From contig JAEEQO010000098.1 in NCBI GenBank assembly GCA_016285335.1, forward strand, positions 1 through 10,233: DNA of 10,233 nt, written 5' to 3'. Source of the stretch: Victivallales bacterium (GTDB taxonomy: Bacteria; Verrucomicrobiota; Lentisphaeria; Victivallales; UBA1829). The notes below the pieces were generated by a model. It was not told where the DNA came from, ran no database searches, and worked only from the letters and a program-made list of their open reading frames with translations. The first letter of the stretch is position 1; each line of letters starts with the position of its first letter. Below are positions 1-9,107 of this stretch, one piece after another. Position numbers and translations under genes: made by a program.

Positions 1-2373
<2,373 letters not shown>

Positions 2374-2379
2374 GCCCGT

Positions 2380-2994
2380 ATGAGCAGCATCGCCGCCGCC
2401 GGAAGCGCCGTTTCCGGGCCCGTCATCGCGCTCGACATCGGAAACGTGAGCATGAAACTCACGTTCGACGGGATGTACCGCCGTCTGGGCGTCGATCCCG
2501 CCGATCCCGGGGCGGTCGCCGCCTTGTGGGAACACGGCGCCGCGATCGAGACCGGACGCTGCTCGGTCCCGGAATTTCTGGACCGCCTCGACGAGTTCAC
2601 GGATCACCGCCATTCCCGGCAGTATCTGCTCGACGCCTGGCGGTGCGGCGTCCGCGAATCCATGCCCGGCATGGCGGACACGGTCCGGGCGCTTGCGGCA
2701 CGCGGGGTGCGCTTCTCGTTCATGTCCGACATCTCCCCGATCCATTTGGACCAGGTCTTCAAATACTGCGCGTTTGCGCATCTGGTCACCGGCGGGATCT
2801 ACAGTTTCGAGGCCGGGGCGTTCAAGCTCGACGGCTATGCGATGTTCGAAGCGTTCGAACGCCGCTACGGACGCCCTCTCGTCTTTTTCGACGACCGCAT
2901 CGAGATCATCGGACACGCCCGGGAATTCGGCTGGAATGCGATTCAGTTCCAGTCGCCGGAACAGGCTCTCCGCGACGCCGAAGCGCTGCTCTAA
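2380..2994 (+). CDS. HAD-superfamily hydrolase (YihX-like phosphatase)
   Basis: A 204-residue soluble HAD phosphatase, normal in length for subfamily IA. Motif I is DIGNV at 19-23 with D19 as predicted nucleophile. The usual second Asp is Gly, as in the DLGNV motif of YihX-type sugar-phosphate phosphatases. Motif II is the FMSDIS segment near residue 113, the motif III lysine is K149 (GAFKLD), and motif IV is FFDDR 169-173 with D171 and D172 for magnesium. The region between motifs I and II is helical, consistent with a C1-type cap. It starts six bases after the clpC stop, with AAGGAG at 2361-2366, so co-transcription with clpC is likely. Later starts would delete motif I. It ends 15 bases before the convergent DUF3791 gene. 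The substrate cannot be read from the sequence; a sugar phosphate is a guess from the YihX resemblance. Confidence 0.85.
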   Translation: MSSIAAAGSAVSGPVIALDIGNVSMKLTFDGMYRRLGVDPADPGAVAALWEHGAAIETGRCSVPEFLDRLDEFTDHRHSRQYLLDAWRCGVRESMPGMADTVRALAARGVRFSFMSDISPIHLDQVFKYCAFAHLVTGGIYSFEAGAFKLDGYAMFEAFERRYGRPLVFFDDRIEIIGHAREFGWNAIQFQSPEQALRDAEALL

Positions 2995-3009
2995 GCCAGT
3001 CCGTGATTT

Positions 3010-3228
3010 CTACTGCTTTCCGTCAACAGGCTGTCTTTCCGCGATTAGCGTGTCGATGTCGTCGAAAGCGTTTTGAAGCCGTTCGCAGTGATACAGCTCG
3101 TACATGTCGTAAATGAAGTCCGTCAGCCCCAATCTGTCCCAAAGAGCCAGGATTTTGTCCGCGCTTGTTTTCTTATAAGCAGCATACCGCTCAATCAAGT
3201 AGATGAAAAAAGACGCTTGCTTACTCAT
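3010..3228 (-). CDS. DUF3791 family small protein
   Basis: A 72-residue protein matching the DUF3791 pattern as I know it: an N-terminal helix with FFIYLIERYAAYKK, a middle segment with LTDFIYDMYELYHC, and a closing acidic FDDIDTLI. It has no signal peptide or membrane segment. DUF3791 genes commonly sit next to DUF3990 genes in gut Firmicutes and Bacteroidota; the function is not established to my knowledge. It is the last gene of the cassette and overlaps the upstream gene by 8 bases. Its start is set by a strong GGAGG (3235-3239) six bases before the ATG, placed inside the upstream gene, which suggests coupled and possibly abundant translation. Being small, acidic-ended and strongly translated would suit an antitoxin or immunity role, but that is inference. 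It converges on the HAD gene with 15 bases between the stops. Confidence 0.85.
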   Translation of the reverse strand: MSKQASFFIYLIERYAAYKKTSADKILALWDRLGLTDFIYDMYELYHCERLQNAFDDIDTLIAERQPVDGKQ

Positions 3229-3472
3229 GCTGCTCCTCCCTGATGTACTGGGAATGTCTTGGATTCCCTGCGATTTTCTCGCATTCCCACATATCGAACA
3301 CGATCACGGGACTTAATGTGCAGATTTCCAGTTCCGGGTCAATCAGCATTTTGTAGGTTTCGGACTCCAGGAAGGCGCGAATCGCCTGTTTTTCGTTGAA
3401 GCCGTATTTTTCCGAAATCATCTGCGAAACGTGCCGGTCGTAAAAATCAATGGTCCGGGCATCCGGCGTCAT
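3221..3472 (-). CDS. Uncharacterised 83-residue protein of ART cassette
   Basis: A small soluble protein without signal peptide or membrane segment. The N-terminal half (YDRHVSQMISEKYGFNEKQA) is predicted helical and resembles short regulatory or antitoxin-like proteins. The second half carries SETYKMLIDPELEICTLSP followed by FDMWECE. I recall similar proteins between DUF3990 and DUF3791 genes elsewhere, but know no named family or function. The ATG overlaps the toxin stop by four bases (ATGA on the minus strand), with GAGG at 3480-3483 seven bases upstream, and its 3' end overlaps the DUF3791 gene by eight bases. This is tight translational coupling. It is the best candidate for a toxin-neutralising or targeting partner, on position alone. 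Its base composition is as low in GC as the rest of the cassette. Confidence 0.75.
   Translation of the reverse strand: MTPDARTIDFYDRHVSQMISEKYGFNEKQAIRAFLESETYKMLIDPELEICTLSPVIVFDMWECEKIAGNPRHSQYIREEQHE
3233..3240 (-). promoter_or_regulatory. Strong ribosome binding site of DUF3791 gene
   Basis: On the minus strand this reads GGGAGGAG, and its GGAGG core is six bases from the ATG at 3228. It lies within the last codons of the preceding gene and fixes the DUF3791 start. It is the closest match to a consensus Shine-Dalgarno sequence in the window. Confidence 0.75.
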
Positions 3473-3951
3473 GATAAAACCTCGCTTCCTTTGAATTCCA
3501 GCATGGAAAGTGCTTTTGCGGTCAAAAATGCGTACTGGTCCGTCAGTTTTTGCGGAAGAAGCCTTCCGACCGCTTCTTCTTTCGTGTATCTGCCATCCAT
3601 GTAATCATCTATCACTGGCAGCGTTGCGTCGTTTGCCACCGGACCGATCACGAGGTCGTATGAATTCATCATCGGCAGCCCTTTCCTGTTTGCAACGACA
3701 AAATCAAGCCATTCATCCGAGGGCGAATCGAATTTTAAAACGGCAAGCTGTACCAATTGTGCTTCATCCAGGGAAAAAACGCTGATACAGGGCACTCCGG
3801 ACAGACGCCGTTTCGTAATGGTCCTAGCCCATTTTTCCGCCTGTTCCCGGTTGGAGGTCGTATAAAAGCCAGCTCCGAAGTCCAACGCCCGCAGTCGTTT
3901 CAATATTTGAGGTCGGCGCACCTCGACATTGCTCCCGTGGTATAAGATCAT
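3469..3951 (-). CDS. DUF3990 predicted ADP-ribosyltransferase toxin
   Basis: A 160-residue protein of DUF3990, a family placed with the ADP-ribosyltransferase fold and linked to toxins. It opens with MILYHGS, where H5 is the expected NAD-contacting histidine. DFGAGFYTT at 24-32 follows with Y30 as the second ART position, then QAEKWA. DQYAFLT (Q139) lies where the third catalytic motif of H-Y-[E/Q]-type ARTs is expected. If active it would transfer ADP-ribose from NAD to an unknown cell target. There is no signal peptide, so it should act in the host cytoplasm, which implies an antidote nearby. It is first in a three-gene overlapping cassette, 121 bases downstream of lnt on the same strand. 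The ATG at 3951 is chosen because the YHGS motif follows at once; the ribosome site is weak (AGAGGA, about 13 bases away). A 60-base stretch at 3481-3540 has 28 G/C by hand count. Confidence 0.85.
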   Translation of the reverse strand: MILYHGSNVEVRRPQILKRLRALDFGAGFYTTSNREQAEKWARTITKRRLSGVPCISVFSLDEAQLVQLAVLKFDSPSDEWLDFVVANRKGLPMMNSYDLVIGPVANDATLPVIDDYMDGRYTKEEAVGRLLPQKLTDQYAFLTAKALSMLEFKGSEVLS

Positions 3952-3988
3952 GGCGGTTTGTCGTTCCTCTGCTCAGGTTCGGGTGGTC

Positions 3989-3994
3989 AGTATA
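3989..3994 (-). promoter_or_regulatory. Possible -10 box for ART cassette
   Basis: TATACT on the minus strand, 38 bases before the toxin ATG, lies in a local AT-rich patch. No good -35 box is present at 16-18 bases, so a cassette promoter is only suggested. The same 121-base gap (3952-4072) also includes GCATGC at 4014-4019 and shows no convincing lnt terminator, so read-through from lnt remains possible. Confidence 0.25.
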
Positions 3995-4072
3995 TATCCT
4001 CATACGTAACTTAGCATGCATTCGCAGGATATCAAGCCTGAAACCAAATTTTTGGACTTTTTTTGCCGGATA

Positions 4073-5956
4073 CTACCGCCGTCGAGGCTTTGCCTCTTCC
4101 TCCGGCGAAGCTGAAAGCTTTTGGAAGCGCCAGAGATTCCGTCCTGTCATCGCCATTCCTCCGGCGAAGATCGCCCACAGGAGCAGCACGAAAACGTTGC
4201 CGTATTTGACGTAGAACGTCGGCGTGTACTGTTTCGGCACTTTCACGGTCATGACGCCCGCGGCGGACTTCTGTTCCCACGGCGTAAGCTCGTGCATCCC
4301 GGTTTCCGGGTTGATGCGTTTCGTGACGCTGTCAACCGTGCGTCCGAACTGGTCGATCAGCACGCTGTAGTTCGAGTTGCCGCAGCGGAGCATGGGCAGA
4401 CGCGTCTCGACCGTGCGCAGGACGGCGTTCGCATAGTGCTGTTCCGGTTCCGTGCTGGTCGGATACCACGCGTCGTTCGTGATGACCAGCAGGAAGTTCG
4501 CGCCGTTCCGCACCAGCTCCCGCGCCGCATAGGCGAAGACGTCCTCGTAACAGATCATGACGCCCGCACGGACGTCCTTCGCCAGGTCCAGCGGACGGAA
4601 CGCCTTGCCGGGCGTGAGGTTGCGTCCCATCCCGACCAGTCTGCCGATGGCCGGGAACCTGTCATTCAGCGGGATGAACTCCCCGAACGGCACGATATGG
4701 ACCTTGTCGTAGCGGCCCGCCATGTCCGCATCGAGGCGGGCGCTGCTGCCCCCGGTCAGGGAAAATTCCTTCAGCAGGAGCGCGGAGTTGAACATGTCGA
4801 ATTCCGTGTTGGACCGGATATTGTCGTAGGAAAGCGTACCCAGCAGGAACGGCGTTTTGCTCTCGCGGATCATGCGGCGCACGCGGCTCCGGTATTCCGT
4901 GGCGATCGGCCCGCCGCCGTAGTAGGCCGTCGGGACTGCGGTCTCCGGCCAGACGATCAGCTGCATGGGGGCGGGGGAGACGGTCACGCCGTCATAGGTC
5001 GAAACGATCTCCTCCAAGGCTTTTTTCTCGGCGAGCAGCCCCTCGGTCAGTTTGCAGCACACGTCCAGCGCCTCCCGCGTGCTTTCCTCGCCTCCGGCGC
5101 GCCGCTGCGACAGGTCCGGCTGCACCACGCCCACCGCGTATTCCGTCACGTTTCCCGGCGCGTAAACGCGGTTGTATTTCTTCCAGACGCCGAAGCTGGA
5201 ACACGCCGCGGCCGCGACCAGCCCGAGCGCGAGGTAAAGCGGCAGGGGGCGGCGGTATTTCGCCCCGCGGAAGACCTCCAGCATGTCCTTCGCCGTGAAG
5301 AACAGCGCGATGTTGACGAGGATGACGAGGAAGCTCAGGCCGTAGATGCCCGTGTATTCGCAGATCTGGATCAGGTTGATGTTCTGCCACTGCGTCGCCG
5401 CCAGCAGGTTCCACGGGAATCCCGTGAAGATCCACGACCGGATCCACTCCAGGATCACCCACCACGCCGCCAGCGTGAGCATCGCCAGGATCGCGTCGCC
5501 CTGCCGGAACCGCGGACAGGCCGCGACCGCCGCGGCTCCGCGCACGCGCACTTCCGGCGGGACCAGCAGATTCCGGCACACGACCGGGATCAGCATCGCC
5601 CAGAAGGCGCAGAAGACGCCCAGCACCGCCCCGAACACGAAGGGGATCGCGATGTTGATCTCCCGCAGGAAGAACGTGCTCGTCAGGCTCCAGAAATACC
5701 CCCAGACCATCCCGTAGGCGAACGCGCGGCGTTTCGACACGTCGAAGCACAGCCACAGCAGCGGCGCGATGCAGACCCACGCCGCCGGCTGGATGTTCAC
5801 GCCGGGAAACGCCGTGGTCAGCGCCGCGCCGGTCGCAGCCAGAACGATCAAGTCGCGCACCGTGCGTTTCCAGGACACGCGGAACGCCAGTTCCTCCGGC
5901 GTCGCCCTGTCGGGCCGGAAAGGACGGAAATAGATCGAAAAACGGCTTTCTTTCAT
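4073..5956 (-). CDS. lnt: Apolipoprotein N-acyltransferase
   Basis: Inner-membrane enzyme that adds the third acyl chain to the N-terminal cysteine of lipoproteins, using phospholipid as donor; the last step of lipoprotein maturation in diderm bacteria. From the ATG at 5956 the protein has 627 residues. Several hydrophobic segments fill the first half, a carbon-nitrogen hydrolase domain lies in the second, and a last membrane segment is at about 587-603, followed by a basic tail ending PRRR. The predicted catalytic triad is intact: E338 (VWPETAV), K418 (YDKVHIVPFGEF) and C469 (MICYED). It is about 115 residues longer than E. coli Lnt (512), partly in the stretch before the hydrolase core. The frame stays open to an ATG at 6079, but that would run into nadB and add AT-rich, non-homologous residues, so 5956 is preferred. 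It is divergent from nadB. Confidence 0.93.
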   Translation of the reverse strand: MKESRFSIYFRPFRPDRATPEELAFRVSWKRTVRDLIVLAATGAALTTAFPGVNIQPAAWVCIAPLLWLCFDVSKRRAFAYGMVWGYFWSLTSTFFLREINIAIPFVFGAVLGVFCAFWAMLIPVVCRNLLVPPEVRVRGAAAVAACPRFRQGDAILAMLTLAAWWVILEWIRSWIFTGFPWNLLAATQWQNINLIQICEYTGIYGLSFLVILVNIALFFTAKDMLEVFRGAKYRRPLPLYLALGLVAAAACSSFGVWKKYNRVYAPGNVTEYAVGVVQPDLSQRRAGGEESTREALDVCCKLTEGLLAEKKALEEIVSTYDGVTVSPAPMQLIVWPETAVPTAYYGGGPIATEYRSRVRRMIRESKTPFLLGTLSYDNIRSNTEFDMFNSALLLKEFSLTGGSSARLDADMAGRYDKVHIVPFGEFIPLNDRFPAIGRLVGMGRNLTPGKAFRPLDLAKDVRAGVMICYEDVFAYAARELVRNGANFLLVITNDAWYPTSTEPEQHYANAVLRTVETRLPMLRCGNSNYSVLIDQFGRTVDSVTKRINPETGMHELTPWEQKSAAGVMTVKVPKQYTPTFYVKYGNVFVLLLWAIFAGGMAMTGRNLWRFQKLSASPEEEAKPRRR

Positions 5957-5999
5957 AAAAATCGCCTGTTTATTTAAAGTTCGTGTGGAAAAAAACAGT

Positions 6000-6028
6000 T
6001 TGACGGTGTAATTTACATCATGTTTGAT
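6000..6028 (+). promoter_or_regulatory. Candidate sigma-70 promoter for nadB operon
   Basis: TTGACG at 6000-6005 is followed by a 17-base spacer and TTTGAT at 6023-6028, giving five and four of six matches to the consensus. It lies 38 bases before the nadB ATG in the 110-base AT-rich gap between divergent lnt and nadB. The opposite-strand lnt promoter must be in the same gap, but I cannot place it with confidence. Confidence 0.45.
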
Positions 6029-6066
6029 GAAATTAAAAATCGCTTTTGTGATTTTGGACAAAAAAA

Positions 6067-7743
6067 ATGCAGACTGCAAAAGAATGTTATTTCGACCATC
6101 TGGTCATAGGAAGCGGGCTGGCGGGTCTTTCCACGGCCCTCATGCTCGCGGAACATCATGCCGGTTCCATCGGCATCATCACGAAAAGCTCCATCGACGA
6201 CTGCAATTCGAAAATGGCGCAGGGCGGCATCGCCTGCGTGACCGACGTCGGCGACACTTTCGAGGAACACCTCGCCGACACGCTTGAAGCCGGAGCGCAC
6301 CTGTGCAGCCCGCAGGCCGTCATGGACATCGTCCGCCGCGGCCCCGAGCGCATCAAGTGGCTCATCAACGACATCGGCACGCACTTCACCACGCGCGAGG
6401 AAATGGGCAAGGAGCCCGCCGAAGCCGGACACAGCGATTTCGACCTCGGACGCGAGGGCGGCCACCACAAGCGCCGCATTCTCCACGCCGGGGACATCAC
6501 GGGCGAGGAGGTCGAGCGCTCCCTGATCGCCGCCTGCCGCGCCAATCCCGACATCCACGTGCTCGAATACCACGTGGCGATCGACCTCATCAGCACCTGG
6601 CACATGGGCTGGATGGGCGAAAACCGCTGCATCGGCGCCTACGCGCTCGACAGCCGCGAAAACGCCGTCGTCGCCATCACCGCGCTCTCCACCACGCTCG
6701 CCACCGGCGGCTGCGGCAAGGTCTACCTCTACACCAGCAACCCGGACGTCGCCTGCGGCGCGGGCGTCGCCATGGGCTACCGCGCGTTCGCCCAGATCGC
6801 GAACATGGAGTTCTACCAGTTCCATCCGACCATCCTCTTCCACCCGAAAGTCCGGTCGTTCCTCATCAGCGAGGCGCTCCGCGGCGAGGGCGGCGTGCTG
6901 AAGATCTCCCGCGACGGCGGCGAACCGGTCGAGTTCATGCAGGACTACCACCCGATGAAGAGCCTGGCCCCGCGCGACGTCGTGGCCCGCGCCATCGACA
7001 ATGAGCTGAAGCGGTCCGGCCAGCAGTGCGCGTGGCTCGACATGCGGCATCACGACCGCGACTTCCTTCAGCGGCGCTTCCCGAACATCTTCGCGAAGTG
7101 CCTCGAAGCGGGCGTCGACATGTCCCGCGACCTCATCCCAGTGGTCCCCGCCGCGCATTTCAGCTGCGGCGGCGTGAAGACGGACGTGAACGGCTACACA
7201 GGCATCCCCGGCCTCTACGCCGTCGGCGAGACCGCCTGCACCGGCCTGCACGGCGCGAACCGCCTCGCCAGCAACAGCCTCCTCGAAGCGCTCGTGGTCC
7301 CCGCGAACGCCGCCGAACACATCATGGCGAACCTCGACGACCTTCGCAAGGGCCTTGACAACCGCAAGGCCCCGCCGTGGTCCAGCGGCGACGCCACGTC
7401 CTCCGACGAACAGGTCGTGATCTCCCACAACTGGGAGGAGATCCGCAGGTTCATGTGGGACTACGTCGGCATCTACCGCACGAACAAACGCCTCGAACGC
7501 GCCAAGACCCGCATCGTGAACATCCGCCGCGAGATCGACAAGTACTACTGGGATTTCCACCTCACGAAGGACCTGATCGAACTCCGCAACCTCGCCACCG
7601 TGGCCGAGCTCATCATCGACTCCGCCATGAGCCGCAAGGAAAGCCGCGGCCTCCATTTCAACGCCGACTACCCCGAACGCGACCCGTCGCTCGACGGCGT
7701 CGACACCATCCTCCAGAAACACTTCTCCCCGATCTCCCGGTAG
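6067..7743 (+). CDS. nadB: L-aspartate oxidase
   Basis: Cytoplasmic FAD enzyme that oxidises L-aspartate to iminoaspartate, the first step of de novo NAD synthesis; NadA then makes quinolinate. It has 558 residues against about 540 in E. coli. The dinucleotide-binding glycine motif GSGLAG is at 15-20, the NadB/SdhA-type AQGGIA segment at 51-56, the active-site region GGHHKRRILHAGDITG near 137-152, the FYQFHPT segment near 250, and the conserved HGANRLASNSLLE at 395-407. The helical C-terminal domain (WDYVGIYR, then about 80 residues) is complete. The ATG at 6067 comes just before the FAD-binding strand; the ribosome site is weak, with only GGA in an A-rich leader. It is first in a probable three-gene operon. 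No nadA or nadC is in view. The fumarate reductase/SdhA family is related, but the NAD-pathway reading is favoured by the NadB-specific motifs. Confidence 0.95.
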   Translation: MQTAKECYFDHLVIGSGLAGLSTALMLAEHHAGSIGIITKSSIDDCNSKMAQGGIACVTDVGDTFEEHLADTLEAGAHLCSPQAVMDIVRRGPERIKWLINDIGTHFTTREEMGKEPAEAGHSDFDLGREGGHHKRRILHAGDITGEEVERSLIAACRANPDIHVLEYHVAIDLISTWHMGWMGENRCIGAYALDSRENAVVAITALSTTLATGGCGKVYLYTSNPDVACGAGVAMGYRAFAQIANMEFYQFHPTILFHPKVRSFLISEALRGEGGVLKISRDGGEPVEFMQDYHPMKSLAPRDVVARAIDNELKRSGQQCAWLDMRHHDRDFLQRRFPNIFAKCLEAGVDMSRDLIPVVPAAHFSCGGVKTDVNGYTGIPGLYAVGETACTGLHGANRLASNSLLEALVVPANAAEHIMANLDDLRKGLDNRKAPPWSSGDATSSDEQVVISHNWEEIRRFMWDYVGIYRTNKRLERAKTRIVNIRREIDKYYWDFHLTKDLIELRNLATVAELIIDSAMSRKESRGLHFNADYPERDPSLDGVDTILQKHFSPISR

Positions 7744-7763
7744 ATCCCCCCTGTAGCAACGCA

Positions 7764-9107
7764 ATGCCCAAGTTCCTGAAAAACAAGATCGACCCCTACA
7801 TCATCGACGTCATCGGCCGGCTCCGTTCCGCCGGTTTCGAGACCTACCTCGTCGGCGGAGCCGTCCGCGACATCCTGCTCGACCGCGTCCCGAAAGACTA
7901 CGACGTTTCCACCGCGGCCACGCCCGAAGAGGTCCGCCGCGTGTTCCGCGACCGCCACACGCTCATCATCGGCAAGCGCTTCCGCCTGGTCCACCTCATC
8001 CGCGGCCGCGACGTCACCGAGATCAGCACGTTCCGCAAACGCCCCGAACAGGAGGAACAGGCCGACCGCCCGAAACGCTGCGAGAACGCCCCCGAAAACA
8101 TGATCTTCCACGACAACGCGTTCGGCACCTCCCGCGACGATGCGTTCCGCCGCGATTTCACCGTGAACGCCATCTTCTACGATCCGATCGACGACAAGCT
8201 GGTCGACCATACCGGGCTCGGCGTCCAGGACCTCCGCGACGGCGTCGTCCGCACCATCGGCGACCCTGCCCTGCGCTTCGAGGAGGACCCCGTGCGCGTG
8301 CTCCGCGCCATCAAGCTGGTCGGCCAGTACGGATTCACGATGGAGCCGGAGACGGGCAAGGCGGTGCGCGCCTGCATCGACCTCATCTGCCACGCCTCGC
8401 CGTCGCGCCTCTCGCTCGAACTCGAAAAGATTCTGCGGAATTCCTACACGGGCGAAATTCTGAAAGCGTTCCGCGAGTACGGCTTCCTGCGGTATTTCCT
8501 GCCCAACCTCGCCGAGGTCTTCGAAACGCCCCAGATGGATTACGCGCTCGAACTTCTCCGCATCCGCGGCGAACGCATCCGCTCCGGCGTCTTCCGCGCC
8601 AGCCTCTCCACCGCCGTCGCCATGCTCGCCCTGCCGTTCGCCGAACACGAGATCGGCGGCCACGAGGAGCCCGGCGGGCTCTGGGACTACTACCTCGGCG
8701 TCGAATCCGACCTCCGGCACATCATCCTGCGGCTCATCAACCCGCTCGTCCTGACCCATCGCACCACCGCCGATGCCGTCAACAACCTCCTCATGCAGAT
8801 CCGCTTCAAAACGCATCGCAGACTGCATTCCTTCGCCGACCGCAAGGGCTATCCCGGCGCGCGCGAGTTTGCCATCATCCAGAACATCGCCTCCTGGCAC
8901 ATTCCCGATTTCGAGGATTCCTGTCCGCTGCCCGTCCGGTCCTCCGGCGCGCCGAAGAAACGCCGTCGCGGAGGCCGTCGCGGCGGTCGTCGCGGCGGCG
9001 ACGGCAACAATGCAAATCCGGGGCAGGACGCGCAGACCGTGCACGCCGCCGCGCAGGCGGCGGAATCCGAACCCGCTACCGATACAGAAAGGGGACCCAT
9101 CGCATGA
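7764..9107 (+). CDS. pcnB: Poly(A) polymerase, PcnB type, with RGG tail
   Basis: Nucleotidyltransferase that adds 3' poly(A) to RNA, marking it for decay; a CCA-adding role is the alternative. From the ATG at 7764 the protein has 447 residues. The head domain shows LVGGAVRD at 29-36 and the metal-binding KDYDVST (D45, D47), then IIGKRFRLVHL and RRDFTVNA. The neck has FEEDPVRVLRA. The later RFKTHRRLHSF and YPGAREFAI stretches resemble the arginine-rich C-terminal domain typical of PcnB, which favours poly(A) polymerase over CCA enzyme. The tail carries KKRRRGGRRGGRRGG at 398-412 and then a low-complexity Ala/Glu-rich end. The frame is open upstream inside nadB, but homology begins only after 7764. 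No clear ribosome site lies in the 20-base gap after nadB, so coupling to nadB translation is likely. It overlaps the next gene by four bases. Confidence 0.88.
   Translation: MPKFLKNKIDPYIIDVIGRLRSAGFETYLVGGAVRDILLDRVPKDYDVSTAATPEEVRRVFRDRHTLIIGKRFRLVHLIRGRDVTEISTFRKRPEQEEQADRPKRCENAPENMIFHDNAFGTSRDDAFRRDFTVNAIFYDPIDDKLVDHTGLGVQDLRDGVVRTIGDPALRFEEDPVRVLRAIKLVGQYGFTMEPETGKAVRACIDLICHASPSRLSLELEKILRNSYTGEILKAFREYGFLRYFLPNLAEVFETPQMDYALELLRIRGERIRSGVFRASLSTAVAMLALPFAEHEIGGHEEPGGLWDYYLGVESDLRHIILRLINPLVLTHRTTADAVNNLLMQIRFKTHRRLHSFADRKGYPGAREFAIIQNIASWHIPDFEDSCPLPVRSSGAPKKRRRGGRRGGRRGGDGNNANPGQDAQTVHAAAQAAESEPATDTERGPIA
8964..8999 (+). repeat. Three 12-base tandem repeats encoding RRGG
   Basis: Three consecutive 12-base units of the form CGTCGCGGNGGN encode RRGG three times (residues 401-412 of PcnB). 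The units differ only at two third-codon positions, which suggests expansion with selection on the protein sequence. The product is an RGG-box-like, RNA-binding tail. Confidence 0.8.
9088..9095 (+). promoter_or_regulatory. Ribosome binding site of exported Trx-fold gene
   Basis: AAAGGGGA lies eight bases before the ATG at 9104, inside the last codons of pcnB. With the ATGA overlap it supports this start and coupled translation. Confidence 0.6.

Noticed and set aside
2380..2994. HAD protein considered inactive because motif I lacks the second Asp
   Set aside because: A D-x-G-N-V motif is normal for the YihX-like group; the nucleophile, lysine and acidic motif IV are all present.
3824..4021. 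65-codon minus-strand frame overlapping the toxin start
   Set aside because: It overlaps the conserved ART N-terminus in another frame and shows no family resemblance or good ribosome site.
4044..4064. CCAAA-TT-TTTGG hairpin followed by a run of seven T on the plus strand, terminator-like
   Set aside because: The stem is only five pairs and AT-rich, and no plus-strand gene ends here. On the minus strand, where lnt ends, there is no T run after it.
4121..5977. 618-codon plus-strand open frame opposite lnt
   Set aside because: Translation is Arg/His/Asp/Gln-rich without domain motifs. Lnt on the other strand has an intact triad and membrane segments, so this is a high-GC antisense shadow.
7377..7763. 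Upstream extension of the pcnB frame inside nadB
   Set aside because: The first 129 codons are Arg/Pro/His-rich and out of frame within nadB's C-terminal coding region; PcnB homology starts after the ATG at 7764.
6013..7764. 583-codon minus-strand open frame opposite nadB
   Set aside because: Val/Ala/Asp-rich low-complexity translation typical of antisense to GC-rich codons; nadB motifs on the plus strand are unmistakable.
8964..8999. Short repeats considered as a CRISPR fragment
   Set aside because: The 12-base units are contiguous without spacers, in frame, and encode RRGG within pcnB.
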